64,000 nucleotides of DNA from an uncultured Burkholderiales bacterium (GCA_903876885.1 CAIRBP010000034.1:17320-81319), one strand, 5' to 3'. Shown: positions 9,901 to 19,057, numbered from the stretch's first letter. Made by a program: numbers and translations. The notes: generated by a model from the sequence alone, not told the origin.

Positions 9901-10383
9901 GTGAGGAAAAATTTCTGCTAAATCTATAGCAATTTGACTGGCTTTTGAATTATCTTGGTTAATTAATGCCTGCCCAAGGGCTCCAGTGCTTGCGCCAGAC
10001 AAAGCAATGAGTCCTCCCGAATGCGCTTTGAGCCAATCAAGTTTAATTAGACTTTGTGTTTTACAAACATTCTCAGTCCATCCCTTTGTCAAGAGTTGGC
10101 ACAAGTTCAAGTAGCCCTGGGAATTTTGAACCAATAGCAAAAGTCTGGAACTAAGATCGGATCTGGCTGGATCATGCTGTACGTGAATATCAGCTCCGAT
10201 TAGGGGCTTTACGCCATTTGTGCGACATTCTTTATAAAACTTGATTGCACCAAAGAGATTATTCAGATCAGTAATTGCTAATGCGGGCTGATGATCAGAC
10301 TGCGCGGCTTGAACCACATTCTCAATGCGGTTAGAGCCGTCAATAATGGAGTACTCGGTATGCAAGCGCAGGTGAACAAACAT
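6907..10383 (-). CDS. dnaE: DNA polymerase III alpha subunit
   Basis: The 1158-residue replicative polymerase is full length for the family (E. coli 1160). An N-terminal PHP domain begins FVHLRLHTEYSIIDG. The palm carries the catalytic aspartates D403 and D405 (MPDFDIDF) and D559 (KFDFLGL), matching E. coli D401, D403 and D555. The finger region has GPGRGSGAGSLVAYAL, and helix-hairpin-helix and OB-fold regions lie near the C-terminus. It elongates both strands as part of the holoenzyme. It heads the run dnaE-pgsA-EamA-tartrate dehydrogenase on the minus strand. Confidence 0.97.
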   Translation of the reverse strand: MFVHLRLHTEYSIIDGSNRIENVVQAAQSDHQPALAITDLNNLFGAIKFYKECRTNGVKPLIGADIHVQHDPARSDLSSRLLLLVQNSQGYLNLCQLLTKGWTENVCKTQSLIKLDWLKAHSGGLIALSGASTGALGQALINQDNSKASQIAIDLAEIFPHRFYIELQRADRVDDEKLVQASVLLASQLKLPVVATHPLQFLKPEDYEAHEARVCIAEGEILGNTRRVRKFTPDQYFKTSAQMQELFKDVPSALSNSVEIAKRCNLSLSLGKPQLPNYPTPEIDGRPMPIDEFFRQESHKGLQERLLHLFPQESVRVERTPTYVDRLDFEINTILKMGFPGYFLIVSDFINWAKNNGCPVGPGRGSGAGSLVAYALKITDLDPLQYNLLFERFLNPERVSMPDFDIDFCQANRDRVIEYVKQKYGRDAVSQIVTFGTMAARAAIRDVGRVLDLNYSFCDGIAKLIPNKPGVHMTLEKAVEAEPLLADRLAHEEETKILFSLAQNLEGLTRNVGMHAGGVLIAPGQLTDFCPLYQQPGSDSAVSQFDKDDVEAAGLVKFDFLGLATLTILERAKELIKSRHPGQESFAFEDIPLDDKPTYQLFTDGKTEAVFQFESRGMQGMLRDAKPTRLEDLIALNALYRPGPMDLIPSFVARKHGREEVLYPHPLVEGVLSETYGIMVYQEQVMQTAQVLGGYTLGGADLLRRAMGKKKAEEMALHRQIFRDGAVKNNINIETADEIFDLMERFAGYGFNKSHAAAYSLLAYHTAWVKVHFTAEFFCANMTVEMDNTDKLRVLFEDAKRFGVEFESPNVNRGQYFFWPVSNSMVCYGLGAVKGTGQQAVEAIVREREENGPFTSLFDFCKRIDRSKVNKRSVEALIKAGAFDCVSRDRATLVATLDKAFEYALAVEASANQGGLFDAHDDGVGSMQEEPDYVVQKPWGVREQLANEKAALGFYLSGHLFDEVQVEVRRFAKRSLKDVMESKEPQLLAGMVSEFRVITGQRGKLALFKLDDKTACLDASVDERLMNAHKNILKEDELIVVMARVQADRFSGSGALRVNVQQIWDLAGARCRFGKYLKLLVNGSSPDVARLIKEFPPRHELTEHGELVRGLGVRMQLLRGDIQAEIELGQVARFYPTDAAIAGWTHQAYLGQAQVIYD

Positions 10384-10429
10384 ATCTGTAAAACTATTAA
10401 ATTACTACTTAATTAAAAAATATAAACGA

Positions 10430-11074
10430 TTACTTTTCGATTATTGACTCTTGCATGGCCTCAACAAGTGTTTGTGGAGACTGGGCTCCGCTCACAGCCA
10501 ATCGCCCGTTAAAAACAAAAAAAGGTACTCCCTGAACACCCATCTCACGGGCTTGGGTGTCAGCAACTTCAATTCTTTGTACAGCCTGTGCAGAGTAAAG
10601 TGCCTCTTGAATTTTATGTGCGTCTAACCCGACATCTGTAGCAATTTGCTCCAACACAGCATCGCTGGTCAAGTCCTTACTTTGGATAAAGTAGGCATCA
10701 AAAAGAGTCTGAACCATCTTCTCTTGGAGTGCAGAACCTTCACAAGCAGCAATCAAGCTGTGTGCTTTGCGCGTATTGGGTTGTCTTTGAATTTTGTCGA
10801 AAGCAAACTCAATTCCGACCTCCAAGCCCACTCCCTTTACACGGTCGTAAACATTGGAGGCCCTGTCCCCGAACTTTTGGCTCACATACAAAGCACGGTC
10901 CATTCCTGCTGGGTCTAAAGTAGGGTTTAGTTGAAAAGGGTGCCACCTTACGATTGGCTCCTGCGCCCCTGGATTGGCACTTTTGAATTCCTTCAAAGCA
11001 GATTCTAGTTTCACCTTTCCGATATAGCACCAAGGACAAACCACATCAGAGATGACATCTATAGTTAGAGACAT
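10430..11074 (-). CDS. DsbA/FrnE-family cytoplasmic thiol oxidoreductase
   Basis: The protein has a thioredoxin fold with a CPWC active site at residues 13-16 (SDVVCPWCYIG) and a helical insert typical of the 2-hydroxychromene-isomerase/FrnE branch. GVQGVPFFVFNGRLAVSGAQ near the C-terminus carries the cis-proline loop. No signal peptide is seen, so it probably acts in the cytoplasm on redox or stress-related thiols. The start used is the ATG at 11074, because GGAG lies 9 bases upstream; an in-frame ATG seven codons further up lacks this. It is transcribed away from trxA. Its partner is unknown. Confidence 0.85.
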   Translation of the reverse strand: MSLTIDVISDVVCPWCYIGKVKLESALKEFKSANPGAQEPIVRWHPFQLNPTLDPAGMDRALYVSQKFGDRASNVYDRVKGVGLEVGIEFAFDKIQRQPNTRKAHSLIAACEGSALQEKMVQTLFDAYFIQSKDLTSDAVLEQIATDVGLDAHKIQEALYSAQAVQRIEVADTQAREMGVQGVPFFVFNGRLAVSGAQSPQTLVEAMQESIIEK

Positions 11075-11276
11075 TTTCAAAAACTCCGAATCCATTATTT
11101 GTTATTCTGAACTAGCTCTAGTTTAATTTTTGTCAAAATTGAACCCCTCTTACATCGTCTAGCCTAACTCCAGTGTAGTTCACCTTAATACCCTCCTAGA
11201 AGTGTTTTTTTTAGTTTCTGTCACAATAGCACTTATGTCACAATTTAGGGCTCGGCCCTAAAGCTACCAAGCCCGA

Positions 11277-11307
11277 CGATCAAGATACTCTTTTAGTATC
11301 TTGATCG
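11277..11307. promoter_or_regulatory. Stem-loop in the trxA upstream region
   Basis: A 13-bp perfect inverted repeat (cgatcaagatact / agtatcttgatcg) with loop ctttt, 46 bases before the trxA ATG. No T-run follows on either strand, so it is more likely a 5' leader structure or an operator than a terminator. Confidence 0.5.
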
Positions 11308-11353
11308 CCTTAAAAAATTAACCTCTCCCAAATTAAAACCAAAAGGAAAGATC

Positions 11354-11686
11354 ATGGCAAGCGAGCTAATTAAGCATATTTCTGACGACAGTTTTGAGAA
11401 AGAAGTTCTCCAATCAACCGAGCCTGTCCTTGTTGATTACTGGGCAGAGTGGTGCGGCCCTTGCAAAATGATTGCTCCAATTCTGGACGAAGTTGCGGGA
11501 AATTACCAAGGCAAGTTGCAAATTGCAAAAATGAATGTTGACGAAAACCGCGAAATTCCAGGTAAATTTGGCATACGCGGTATTCCAACCTTAATGTTAT
11601 TTAAGAATGGCCAACTCGCTGCCACCAAAGTCGGCGCGTTAAGCAAGTCGCAGTTAACAGAATTTATCGACCAACAGTTGGCCTAA
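11354..11686 (+). CDS. trxA: Thioredoxin 1
   Basis: The 110-residue classic thioredoxin has active site WCGPC (Cys34 and Cys37), [16 protein letters not shown], and the cis-Pro loop [14 protein letters not shown]. It is the general cytoplasmic disulfide reductant, fed by thioredoxin reductase. AAGGAAAG precedes the ATG by about six bases, a good ribosome site. It lies directly upstream of rho, the conserved Burkholderiales arrangement. Confidence 0.97.
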   Translation: MASELIKHISDDSFEKEVLQSTEPVLVDYWAEWCGPCKMIAPILDEVAGNYQGKLQIAKMNVDENREIPGKFGIRGIPTLMLFKNGQLAATKVGALSKSQLTEFIDQQLA

Positions 11687-12025
11687 CATTTAGTTGATGG
11701 CTCGGGTTAAAGTCTAAGTTATTTGCCTAACTCGTTGATTTTTAATCTGCTCTGATTTTTTACTTCTGGGCTAACAAGTATCACTTGCTACCCATAACTG
11801 TTTTCTTATTCCCTTTGGTCCAATGAACACATCCATCGGATCAAAGGTTTTTAGAGGGAAAACTACAATTCGTTAAAAACGCTGATTTCCTGTCATAATA
11901 CGGTTGATCACCAGATCTTTTTAACAAAGATCGGTTTAAGTGATTGAATTTGGGCACTATGCCCACACAAGTCTAACGCTTACCCCCCCTTCCTTTATTT
12001 CGAACTCCCCCCTTGGAGTCTTTAC
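11687..12025 (+). other. trxA-rho intergenic region with structured rho leader
   Basis: These 339 bases contain no gene. A hairpin GATCTTT-ttaac-AAAGATC lies at 11914-11932 and a short one TGGGCA-cta-TGCCCA at 11951-11965. A pyrimidine-rich, C-rich stretch (about 11984-12015) runs up to the rho ribosome site GGAG, 7 bases before ATG. An AT-rich cataat near 11893 could be a -10 element. C-rich unstructured leader RNA is what Rho binds, so autoregulation by Rho is plausible; that is inference. Confidence 0.45.
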
Positions 12026-13288
12026 ATGCATCTTAACGAACTCAAGGCACTTCATGTGTCTGAAGTCCTCAAACAAGCAGACGATCTTGAAATAGAAAAT
12101 ACAGGTCGTATGCGCAAACAAGAGCTGATGTTTGCAATTATCAAAAAAAGAGCTCGCGCAGGCGAGCAAGTCTTTGCAGACGGTGTTTTGGAGATACTTC
12201 CAGACGGCTTTGGATTCCTAAGGAGTCCTGACACTAGTTACACCGCGAGTACGGACGATATTTATATCAGCCCAAGCCAAGTTCGCAGATTTAACCTACA
12301 CACAGGCGATATGGTCGAGGGCGAGGTTCGTATTCCAAAGGAAGGTGAGCGTTATTTTGCGCTCACCAAGCTGGATAAAGTCAACGGCGATCTGCCCGAG
12401 AACAACAAACACAAGGTAATGTTTGAGAACTTGACGCCATTGTTTCCAAAAGAACACATGCGTTTAGAGCGTGATATCAAGGGCGATGAAAATATCACAG
12501 GTCGTATTATTGACATTATTGCGCCTATTGGTAAAGGTCAAAGAGCTTTATTGGTTGCACCACCAAAGAGTGGAAAAACTGTGATGATGCAACACATCGC
12601 TCACGCCATCACCGCCAACTACCCAGATTCGCACATGATGGTGCTGCTTGTGGATGAGCGCCCAGAAGAGGTAACTGAGATGCAACGCAGCGTTAAGGGT
12701 GAGGTAATCGCCTCCACTTTTGATGAGGCTGCTGCAAGGCACGTTCACGTAGCTGAAATGGTTATCGAACGAGCTAAAAGGCTTGTTGAGCTCAAAAAAG
12801 ATGTTGTGATTTTGCTTGACTCCATCACACGTTTGGCTAGGGCTTACAACAACGTTGTACCTAGCTCCGGAAAAGTTCTAACCGGTGGTGTTGACGCTAA
12901 TGCGCTTCAAAGACCTAAGCGTTTCTTTGGAGCGGCTCGAAAGGTCGAAGAAGGTGGCTCACTAACCATCATCGCCACAGCACTGGTTGAGACTGGAAGC
13001 CGTATGGATGAGGTGATCTTTGAAGAATTCAAAGGAACAGGTAATTGTGAAATTCACCTAGACCGCAGACTTTACGAAAAACGTGTGTTCCCCGCAATAC
13101 AACTTAACCGAAGTGGAACGCGACGCGAGGAACTGTTGTTCGCACCTGAAATTCTCCAGAAAACTCGTATCCTCAGGCAGCTCATTTACAACATGGATGA
13201 GATCGAATCCATGGAACTGATGCTCAAAAACATGAAGTCAACAAAAACCAACGTTGATTTCTTTGATCTGATGCGCCGCGGAGGCTAA
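12026..13288 (+). CDS. rho: Transcription termination factor Rho
   Basis: The 420-residue hexameric RNA helicase-ATPase matches the standard length. An N-terminal Rho domain begins [15 protein letters not shown] and is followed by the cold-shock-like RNA-binding domain ([16 protein letters not shown]). Walker A is APPKSGKT at 178-185, Walker B is [16 protein letters not shown], and the secondary RNA site and R-finger lie in the C-terminal half. Rho ends transcription of untranslated RNA. The start is supported by GGAG seven bases upstream. It lies between trxA and rpmE2. Confidence 0.98.
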   Translation: MHLNELKALHVSEVLKQADDLEIENTGRMRKQELMFAIIKKRARAGEQVFADGVLEILPDGFGFLRSPDTSYTASTDDIYISPSQVRRFNLHTGDMVEGEVRIPKEGERYFALTKLDKVNGDLPENNKHKVMFENLTPLFPKEHMRLERDIKGDENITGRIIDIIAPIGKGQRALLVAPPKSGKTVMMQHIAHAITANYPDSHMMVLLVDERPEEVTEMQRSVKGEVIASTFDEAAARHVHVAEMVIERAKRLVELKKDVVILLDSITRLARAYNNVVPSSGKVLTGGVDANALQRPKRFFGAARKVEEGGSLTIIATALVETGSRMDEVIFEEFKGTGNCEIHLDRRLYEKRVFPAIQLNRSGTRREELLFAPEILQKTRILRQLIYNMDEIESMELMLKNMKSTKTNVDFFDLMRRGG

Positions 13289-13353
13289 ACCAACACTTTT
13301 TGCCTACAATAAAAGTCAGATCTATGGCATAATAGTGGGTTACGCGAAAAGTT

Positions 13354-13372
13354 CGGTAGAAGTGGTCTACCG
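13354..13372 (+). promoter_or_regulatory. Hairpin in the rpmE2 leader
   Basis: A 7-bp stem cggtaga / tctaccg with a 5-base loop sits 33 bases before the rpmE2 start. A tataat-like cataat lies just upstream at about 13329. The hairpin may be a ribosomal-protein leader structure or a processing site; no T-run follows it. Confidence 0.35.
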
Positions 13373-13404
13373 TGGCTATCGCACTTGAAACTTAAGGATT
13401 TATT

Positions 13405-13662
13405 ATGAAAGAAGGCATTCACCCCGAATACCGCGAAGTTTGTTTCGTTGACCTCTCCAATGGTTTTAAATTCGTTACACGCTCATGCCTGAGCGCGAAA
13501 GAAACAGTGAAAATGGACGATGGACGTGAACTTCCCTTGTTCAAGCTAGATACATCAAGCGAATCTCATCCTTTTTACACAGGTACACAAAAATCTGTAG
13601 ATACTATGGGTGGACGTGTTGAGCGCTTCCGCAACAAATACGGAAAAACAGCTGCAAAGTAA
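13405..13662 (+). CDS. rpmE2: 50S ribosomal protein L31 type B (zinc-free form)
   Basis: The 85-residue protein starts [12 protein letters not shown], then [15 protein letters not shown] and the L31B hallmark [13 protein letters not shown], ending [13 protein letters not shown]. The CxxC zinc-binding pairs of the C+ form are absent; only isolated cysteines at 14 and 29 remain. L31 bridges the ribosomal subunits. In many bacteria the zinc-free paralogue is made under zinc starvation, but in Burkholderiales type B is often the only L31, as seems likely here beside rho. AAGGA precedes the ATG. Confidence 0.95.
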   Translation: MKEGIHPEYREVCFVDLSNGFKFVTRSCLSAKETVKMDDGRELPLFKLDTSSESHPFYTGTQKSVDTMGGRVERFRNKYGKTAAK

Positions 13663-13681
13663 GCTGCGTATTAATTTACAG

Positions 13682-13712
13682 GGCAGCACGGGCAACCGTT
13701 GCTGCCTTTTTT
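13682..13712 (+). terminator. Intrinsic terminator after rpmE2
   Basis: The stem ggcagcacgg / ccgttgctgcc (one bulge) with loop gcaa is followed by TTTTTT. It lies 20 bases after the rpmE2 stop. Confidence 0.9.
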
Positions 13713-13773
13713 CATGGTCATTCTTGCCTTGTAATCCAAGCATGAAATTCGGCTAAAGTGTTAAAGTAGCTTT

Positions 13774-15588
13774 GTGAATACCCCAACTCCCGCCATTGTT
13801 CCCCAGTACGCAGTTCGAAGACTGCCCCTATGGGCTTTACTTGCACTGAGTGCTCTTTATGTTCTTTCGGGTTTTGTTGGACGCGCACCTTGGAAAGCTG
13901 CTGATATCACTGCCTTTGGTTACATGCTTGAGTTGACTCATTCGGGCCTCAGTCCCTGGACATGGCCTTCAATCACGCCCTCCCTTGGCGGGTTAACTCC
14001 AGAGATAGACAGCACACTTAGTTACGCTGTAGGTGCTTGGTCCATTGAATTCTTTACTAATCACTTGCACTGGTTTGCCGCGGACACTTCAGCTTGCATA
14101 CCCTTCATCATTTTTTTAGCTCTAACGCTTCTTTGTACGTGGCATAGTGTTTACTACCTCGCCTTGAGCCCACAAGCCAAACCCGTGCAATTTGCTTTTG
14201 GAGGGCAAGCCAATTCAAATGACTATGCACTTGCATTGGCCGATGCATGTGTCCTAGCGCTTATAGCAACTCTGGGCTTAGCTCAACTCGGCCATGAAAG
14301 TACACCCACAGTTGCGCAACTGGGTATGGTGAGTTTGGTGATGCTCGGATTCTCCATGATGGCGTTTCAACCTCTCAAAGCACAAGTGATACTAGGAACA
14401 GGACTCTTTGGTCTAAGCCTGATGGGTGCGCCAAGTCTCAGCGTGATTTTAGGTTTGGGTGGAGCATGCGTATGCGCGCTGGACAAAGACTCTAACAGTA
14501 GCAAACAACACAGCTTTATGATGCTGATCCTGTGCCTAGGAGTCGCTGTCCTTAGTCACTTGCTGCATTTGTGGCAATGGAGACTTGCTCCACTAGCTAG
14601 AACGTGGACAGAGTTACCAAGTCTTGGAAGGCTACTTATTTGGTTTTGTTGGCCTGTATGGCCTTTGGTGCTTTGGACGCTTTGGCGTTGGCGCAACCAA
14701 TGGGCAAGTGTGCACTGGAGTCGTCATCTCATTATCCCGTTACTACACCTTTTTGTGATTAGTATTGCTGCAGTGCTCACTTACTCACAAGAACGCACAT
14801 TGCTCTTGGCACTTCCTGCAATGGCCGCTTTGGCTGCTTTTTCACTTCCTACGCTTACTCGTGGCGTAAAAGCGTTGATCGATTGGTTCACACTGCTTTT
14901 GTTTAGCGGATGTGCATTTGTAATTTGGGTTATTTGGATTGCATATCAAACGGGATGGCCTGAACAACCCGCAAAGAATGTGGCAAGGCTGATACCAGGT
15001 TTTATTTCACATTTTTACGTTGAAACTTTTATCTTAGCGCTTTTGGCTACATTTACGTGGGGCTTTATCGTGCACTGGAGAGTAGGACGCAATCCAACTG
15101 CCCTTTGGAAAACACTGATCTTGCCTGCAGGTGGTGCTGCGCTTTGCTGGTTTTTAGTAATGAGTTTGTGGCTCCCACCGGTGGACTATGGACGTAGTTA
15201 TGTGGCCCTCACTCGTAGAGTTCAAGAAAACATCGGTACACCCCCCTGCGCCTATGTTTGGAGACTAACTCGTCCTCAAACAACTGCACTCAAATATCAC
15301 ATTAATTTAAATTTAGTTGACTTCCAAAAGAGTGATCAATTACTAAACGCAGTATTAGACCAATTACGCAGCGATTCAATTAAGAATGATGCCTCCAAAG
15401 TTATACCGAACAATACCCGCGCGAGCACAGCCCCCGAATGCGAATGGTTGCTTGTGAGCGGAGAGCACAAGCAAGAGATACAAACAATCATCAATCAACA
15501 TCAAGCAGGAAATTGGGATATACATAAAGTGCTCAGAAAACCATCCGATCCCGATGAGGATTTGGTAATCTTTAGGCATAAACAGTAA
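13774..15588 (+). CDS. Large polytopic membrane protein, possible GT-C-type glycosyltransferase
   Basis: The 604-residue protein has many hydrophobic helices (about 11-13), concentrated in residues 15-460, then a soluble C-terminal domain of roughly 140 residues. The GRAPWKAADI element after the first helix recalls the first periplasmic loop of ArnT/PMT-like lipid-linked-sugar transferases (GRDxW-D/E), but the usual acidic pair is not clearly present, so the assignment is weak. The start is GTG at 13774 with no strong ribosome site. The MATE gene follows after 9 bases on the same strand. Otherwise unrecognised. Confidence 0.55.
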   Translation: MNTPTPAIVPQYAVRRLPLWALLALSALYVLSGFVGRAPWKAADITAFGYMLELTHSGLSPWTWPSITPSLGGLTPEIDSTLSYAVGAWSIEFFTNHLHWFAADTSACIPFIIFLALTLLCTWHSVYYLALSPQAKPVQFAFGGQANSNDYALALADACVLALIATLGLAQLGHESTPTVAQLGMVSLVMLGFSMMAFQPLKAQVILGTGLFGLSLMGAPSLSVILGLGGACVCALDKDSNSSKQHSFMMLILCLGVAVLSHLLHLWQWRLAPLARTWTELPSLGRLLIWFCWPVWPLVLWTLWRWRNQWASVHWSRHLIIPLLHLFVISIAAVLTYSQERTLLLALPAMAALAAFSLPTLTRGVKALIDWFTLLLFSGCAFVIWVIWIAYQTGWPEQPAKNVARLIPGFISHFYVETFILALLATFTWGFIVHWRVGRNPTALWKTLILPAGGAALCWFLVMSLWLPPVDYGRSYVALTRRVQENIGTPPCAYVWRLTRPQTTALKYHINLNLVDFQKSDQLLNAVLDQLRSDSIKNDASKVIPNNTRASTAPECEWLLVSGEHKQEIQTIINQHQAGNWDIHKVLRKPSDPDEDLVIFRHKQ

Positions 15589-15597
15589 GACCGATTC

Positions 15598-17019
15598 ATG
15601 ACAAATCCACCGCAGGTGAGTCAATCCGACTCACAAACAGATCAGAGCGGAGAAAGCTTTAAACCTCAATCAGAGCGTAAACTCATCTTCAATCACGCCC
15701 TAACTGTTTGGGTAGGACAAATAGCAGTGATGAGTTTTGGGATTACAGACACTGTTGTTGCAGGCCGCTTTAGTGAGCACGCACTAGCAACTCTCTCAAT
15801 CGGATCAGCGTTTTATATTACCGTCTATGTTGCTTTGATGGGCGTACTACAAGCGCTATTACCCGCACTTGCTGAACTAAGGGGTGCAGGCAAAGCGCAC
15901 GCCTTAGGCGCAACATTTAGACAATCTTTGTATCTTTGTCTAATTACAAGTGCTTTGGGCGTAATTGCACTCTTATCACCTCACTTAATATTTGAACGCA
16001 CACAAGTTCCTGCAACATTAAGGATTGAGGCTCAGTCCTATTTAGCAGTCCTTGCAATTGCACTGCCCCCAGCATTATTTTTTCGGATGTTCAGTACGCT
16101 CAACCAAAGTCTTGGCAGACCTCAGCTTGTTACTTGGGTTCAAATAGCTGCCCTATTGGTAAAGATTCCTTTATCAATATTACTTACCTTTGGCGCATTT
16201 GGTATTGATGGTTTAGGGGTTGTAGGGTGTGCAGTGGCAACACTACTTGTTAATTATCTAATGATGATTCTGGCGTTAATCCTCCTTAAAACACAGTCCA
16301 TTTATCACCCCTATAGGGTTTGGGCTCGCTTAGAAAGGGTTAACTGGGGAGAGCTGTATGCGCTTGCCAAATTAGGCATCCCCAATGCCCTTAGCGTGAC
16401 TGTAGAGGTGACTTCATTTACTCTGATGGCCTTCTTTATTGCAAGAATGGGAACGCAAGCCTCAGCAAGTCACCAAATCGTGGCCAATTTTGCAGCTCTT
16501 ATGTATATGGTGCCTCTTTCCTTATCAATTGCAACCAGCGCAAGGGTGAGTTTTTGGATTGGTGCAAACAAAAGAGAGTCTTCACATAAAGCCATCAAAA
16601 TTGGTTTTCAAAACGTCATCTTCATGGCCACTGTAAGTATCAGTTTATTGACAATATTTAGGACTTGGATCGCTGAGATTTACTCACCCAACCCAGAGGT
16701 AGCAAACTTGGCGTCCGACATGTTAGCTTGGTTATGTCTTTACCATATTGGAGACTCATTACAGGTACTGTGTTTTTTCATCTTACGTTGCTACAAAATC
16801 ACCTTAAAGCCCTTGTTGATTTATAGCGTGATGCTTTGGGGCGTAGGACTTTTTGGTGGCTATACCCTTGCGTACGAGGGGGTAGCTTCTACGCCCGCAC
16901 TAATGAGTCCTAAAGCCTTTTGGATTGCTTCTAGTACTGCATTGGTTTTAAGCGCCCTATTACTGATTGCCTTGGTTGTACAAGCACAAAGGGCTAACAC
17001 TCGGTTAGCCAGGTCTTAA
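15598..17019 (+). CDS. MATE-family multidrug/toxin efflux transporter
   Basis: The 473-residue protein has about 12 membrane helices in two homologous halves. MATE signatures include VGQIAVMSFGITDTVVAGRFSEHALA in helix 1-2 and the matching GIPNALSVTVEVTSFTLMAFF in the second half. Members exchange sodium or protons for cationic drugs or metabolites. It has a polar N-terminal tail of about 27 residues before the first helix. It is co-oriented with the preceding membrane protein (9-base gap) and ends two bases from the convergent phoR stop. Confidence 0.9.
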   Translation: MTNPPQVSQSDSQTDQSGESFKPQSERKLIFNHALTVWVGQIAVMSFGITDTVVAGRFSEHALATLSIGSAFYITVYVALMGVLQALLPALAELRGAGKAHALGATFRQSLYLCLITSALGVIALLSPHLIFERTQVPATLRIEAQSYLAVLAIALPPALFFRMFSTLNQSLGRPQLVTWVQIAALLVKIPLSILLTFGAFGIDGLGVVGCAVATLLVNYLMMILALILLKTQSIYHPYRVWARLERVNWGELYALAKLGIPNALSVTVEVTSFTLMAFFIARMGTQASASHQIVANFAALMYMVPLSLSIATSARVSFWIGANKRESSHKAIKIGFQNVIFMATVSISLLTIFRTWIAEIYSPNPEVANLASDMLAWLCLYHIGDSLQVLCFFILRCYKITLKPLLIYSVMLWGVGLFGGYTLAYEGVASTPALMSPKAFWIASSTALVLSALLLIALVVQAQRANTRLARS

Positions 17020-17021
17020 GG

Positions 17022-18353
17022 TTAAAGGACTTTGCGCAATCGTTCTAAAGGAATCCTTAAAGCGAACCGGGATCCTTTACCAAGTTGACTGGATATATTT
17101 AACTGCGCATCATGTCTTTGTGCGACGTGTTTCACAATTGCAAGACCGAGTCCCGTTCCACCACTCTCTCTTGAGCGGCTTCGGTCCACTCTGTAAAACC
17201 GCTCTGTTAACCGAGGTAGATGCTCAGGGGCTATACCTGGACCCGTATCTTCTACACTAAACTCAAATCCCGCCTCAACTTGCCGAATCAACTTGACATT
17301 AATAGAGCCCCCCTCAGGCGTATAACGTACAGCGTTAGTGACCAAATTAGTCATGGCGCTAAGTAACTCGTTTCTAGAGCCAGCGATTTCAAACTCATGG
17401 GCTGACTCATCAATTTCGAAAACTAGGGTTTGAGGTTGTGCTGAGTACAACAACTTTGAGAGTGATCTAGCTTCTTGCTCACACTGCTGCCAAAGGACCA
17501 TAATAGGGGTCCATTCACTCTTACTCGGAACAGGTGACCCCTCTAATTTGGAGAGCGTCAACAAATCGTTAACGAGCGTTTGCATGCGGGTAGATTGTTG
17601 GGCCATCAACTCTAAATAGCCTTGGCTTTCCTCTTTCGTTACAGGCAAAGTCAACAGCGTCTCTATGAACCCCGCTAAAACGGTCAAAGGCGTTCTAATT
17701 TCATGAGACACGTTAGCAACAAAGTCCCTACGCATGACCTCTGCTTGTTCGATTTGAGTAATATCTCGGGAGAGAAGTAGCCGCCTGCCCTCGCCGTAGC
17801 GAAATAATTGAAGTGATATTTTTCGGGGACTCTCTGGCCTACTAGTTCGAGCTTGAATCACAATCTCCTCGCCTGCTCGCTCTTCTCGCAAGTATTGGCT
17901 AAACACTGGATCTCTGACTAAGTTTGGAATCAACTGAAGCAAGTCACGCTCCATATCAATACCTAAGTGTTGAGCGGCAGTTTGGTTACACCACTCTATC
18001 CGTAGCTCAGCATCTAACAACATAACTCCGTTAGGGGATGCCTGTATAGCTGACAAAAAATCGTTTAGGCGCTGAACGCTTTGTTCATTTAATTTTTCTT
18101 GAGCTCGTTGAAGTCGAATTACTTTATCAACGATAGTTTCTAGATCACCCACCTTTGTAGGTCGAACATTGAAATCGGGATTTTGCAACCATCTCAATAG
18201 GTTGGCTCGCTTATACTGCTCAAAAATAAGCCAAGAGATAGCAACTAAGAATAATCCTAAACCAGCTCCAGAACTGGAACTACCGCTAAGTAAGTAACCT
18301 AAGACTGCACCAAGTAGAAGAAGGAGTAAAAATTTAATGACTTGCCAGAACAT
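17022..18353 (-). CDS. phoR: Phosphate regulon sensor histidine kinase
   Basis: The 443-residue membrane kinase has two N-terminal hydrophobic segments (about residues 5-45), a PAS-like region (about 100-195) and a HisKA domain with phospho-acceptor His217 in VSHEIRTPL. The HATPase domain contains NLVTNAVRYTPEGG, DTGPGIAPEHL and GGTGLGLAIVKH. It phosphorylates PhoB when phosphate is scarce and is held inactive by the Pst/PhoU complex. It begins two bases after the phoB stop, so the two are co-transcribed. Confidence 0.95.
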   Translation of the reverse strand: MFWQVIKFLLLLLLGAVLGYLLSGSSSSGAGLGLFLVAISWLIFEQYKRANLLRWLQNPDFNVRPTKVGDLETIVDKVIRLQRAQEKLNEQSVQRLNDFLSAIQASPNGVMLLDAELRIEWCNQTAAQHLGIDMERDLLQLIPNLVRDPVFSQYLREERAGEEIVIQARTSRPESPRKISLQLFRYGEGRRLLLSRDITQIEQAEVMRRDFVANVSHEIRTPLTVLAGFIETLLTLPVTKEESQGYLELMAQQSTRMQTLVNDLLTLSKLEGSPVPSKSEWTPIMVLWQQCEQEARSLSKLLYSAQPQTLVFEIDESAHEFEIAGSRNELLSAMTNLVTNAVRYTPEGGSINVKLIRQVEAGFEFSVEDTGPGIAPEHLPRLTERFYRVDRSRSRESGGTGLGLAIVKHVAQRHDAQLNISSQLGKGSRFALRIPLERLRKVL

Positions 18354-18355
18354 TT

Positions 18356-19057
18356 CTACAAGGCGTGCGCGTTAACCGTTAAACGGTAACCAGCACCTCT
18401 GACAGTCTCAATCATTGAACCAGCCTCGCCTAGAGCCTCTCGTAAGCGCTTGACGTGAACATCGACGGTTCTCTCCTCAATGAAGACATGATCCCCCCAA
18501 ACTTTATCCAAAAGTTGAGAGCGAGAGTGAACGCGTTCGGTGTGGTGCATAAAGAAGCTAAGAAGTTTGAACTCAGTTGGCCCCATTTTAAGGCTTTGGC
18601 CCGCGAACGTCACCCTGTAAGAGGAACCATCCAAACTAAGCGCACCAACAGTCACACTCTCAGCAACTTGCTCAGGGGCACGTCGTCTTAAAACAGCGCG
18701 GATTCTGGCTAGTAACTCCTGCGTAGAAAAGGGCTTGGTAATGTAATCATCAGCACCTGCGTCTAAGCCCATAACTTTATCGCTCTCGTCGCCTCTTGCC
18801 GTTAGCATCAAAATTGGAACGGATTTAATTCTTGGGTCAGCGCGCCACTTCTTGGCTAATGACACCCCACTTTGCCCTGGCAACATCCAATCCAACAAAA
18901 TGACATCGGGTAAGACAGAATCAATCTCTCGCTGAGCAGTGTCTCCATCCTCGGACCATATGGGAGTGAATCCGTTGTGACGCAGATTAACTGAGATCAA
19001 CTCTGCAATCGCTTTCTCATCCTCAACTATTAATACTCTGGGCAAATGTGAACGCAT
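18356..19057 (-). CDS. phoB: Phosphate regulon response regulator
   Basis: The 233-residue OmpR/PhoB-type regulator has an N-terminal receiver domain with the acidic pair in VEDE, phospho-acceptor Asp56 in LLDWMLPG, and TARG and ITKPFS. The C-terminal winged helix ends VWGDHVFIEERTVDVHVKRLREAL and GAGYRL. When phosphorylated it binds Pho boxes; two such sites lie upstream of pstS and ppx at about 23.8 kb. It lies between phoU (56 bases upstream) and phoR. Confidence 0.96.
   Translation of the reverse strand: MRSHLPRVLIVEDEKAIAELISVNLRHNGFTPIWSEDGDTAQREIDSVLPDVILLDWMLPGQSGVSLAKKWRADPRIKSVPILMLTARGDESDKVMGLDAGADDYITKPFSTQELLARIRAVLRRRAPEQVAESVTVGALSLDGSSYRVTFAGQSLKMGPTEFKLLSFFMHHTERVHSRSQLLDKVWGDHVFIEERTVDVHVKRLREALGEAGSMIETVRGAGYRLTVNAHAL

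Noticed and set aside
11277..11307. Intrinsic terminator between the DsbA-like gene and trxA
   Set aside because: The hairpin has no T-run on either side and lies between divergent promoters.
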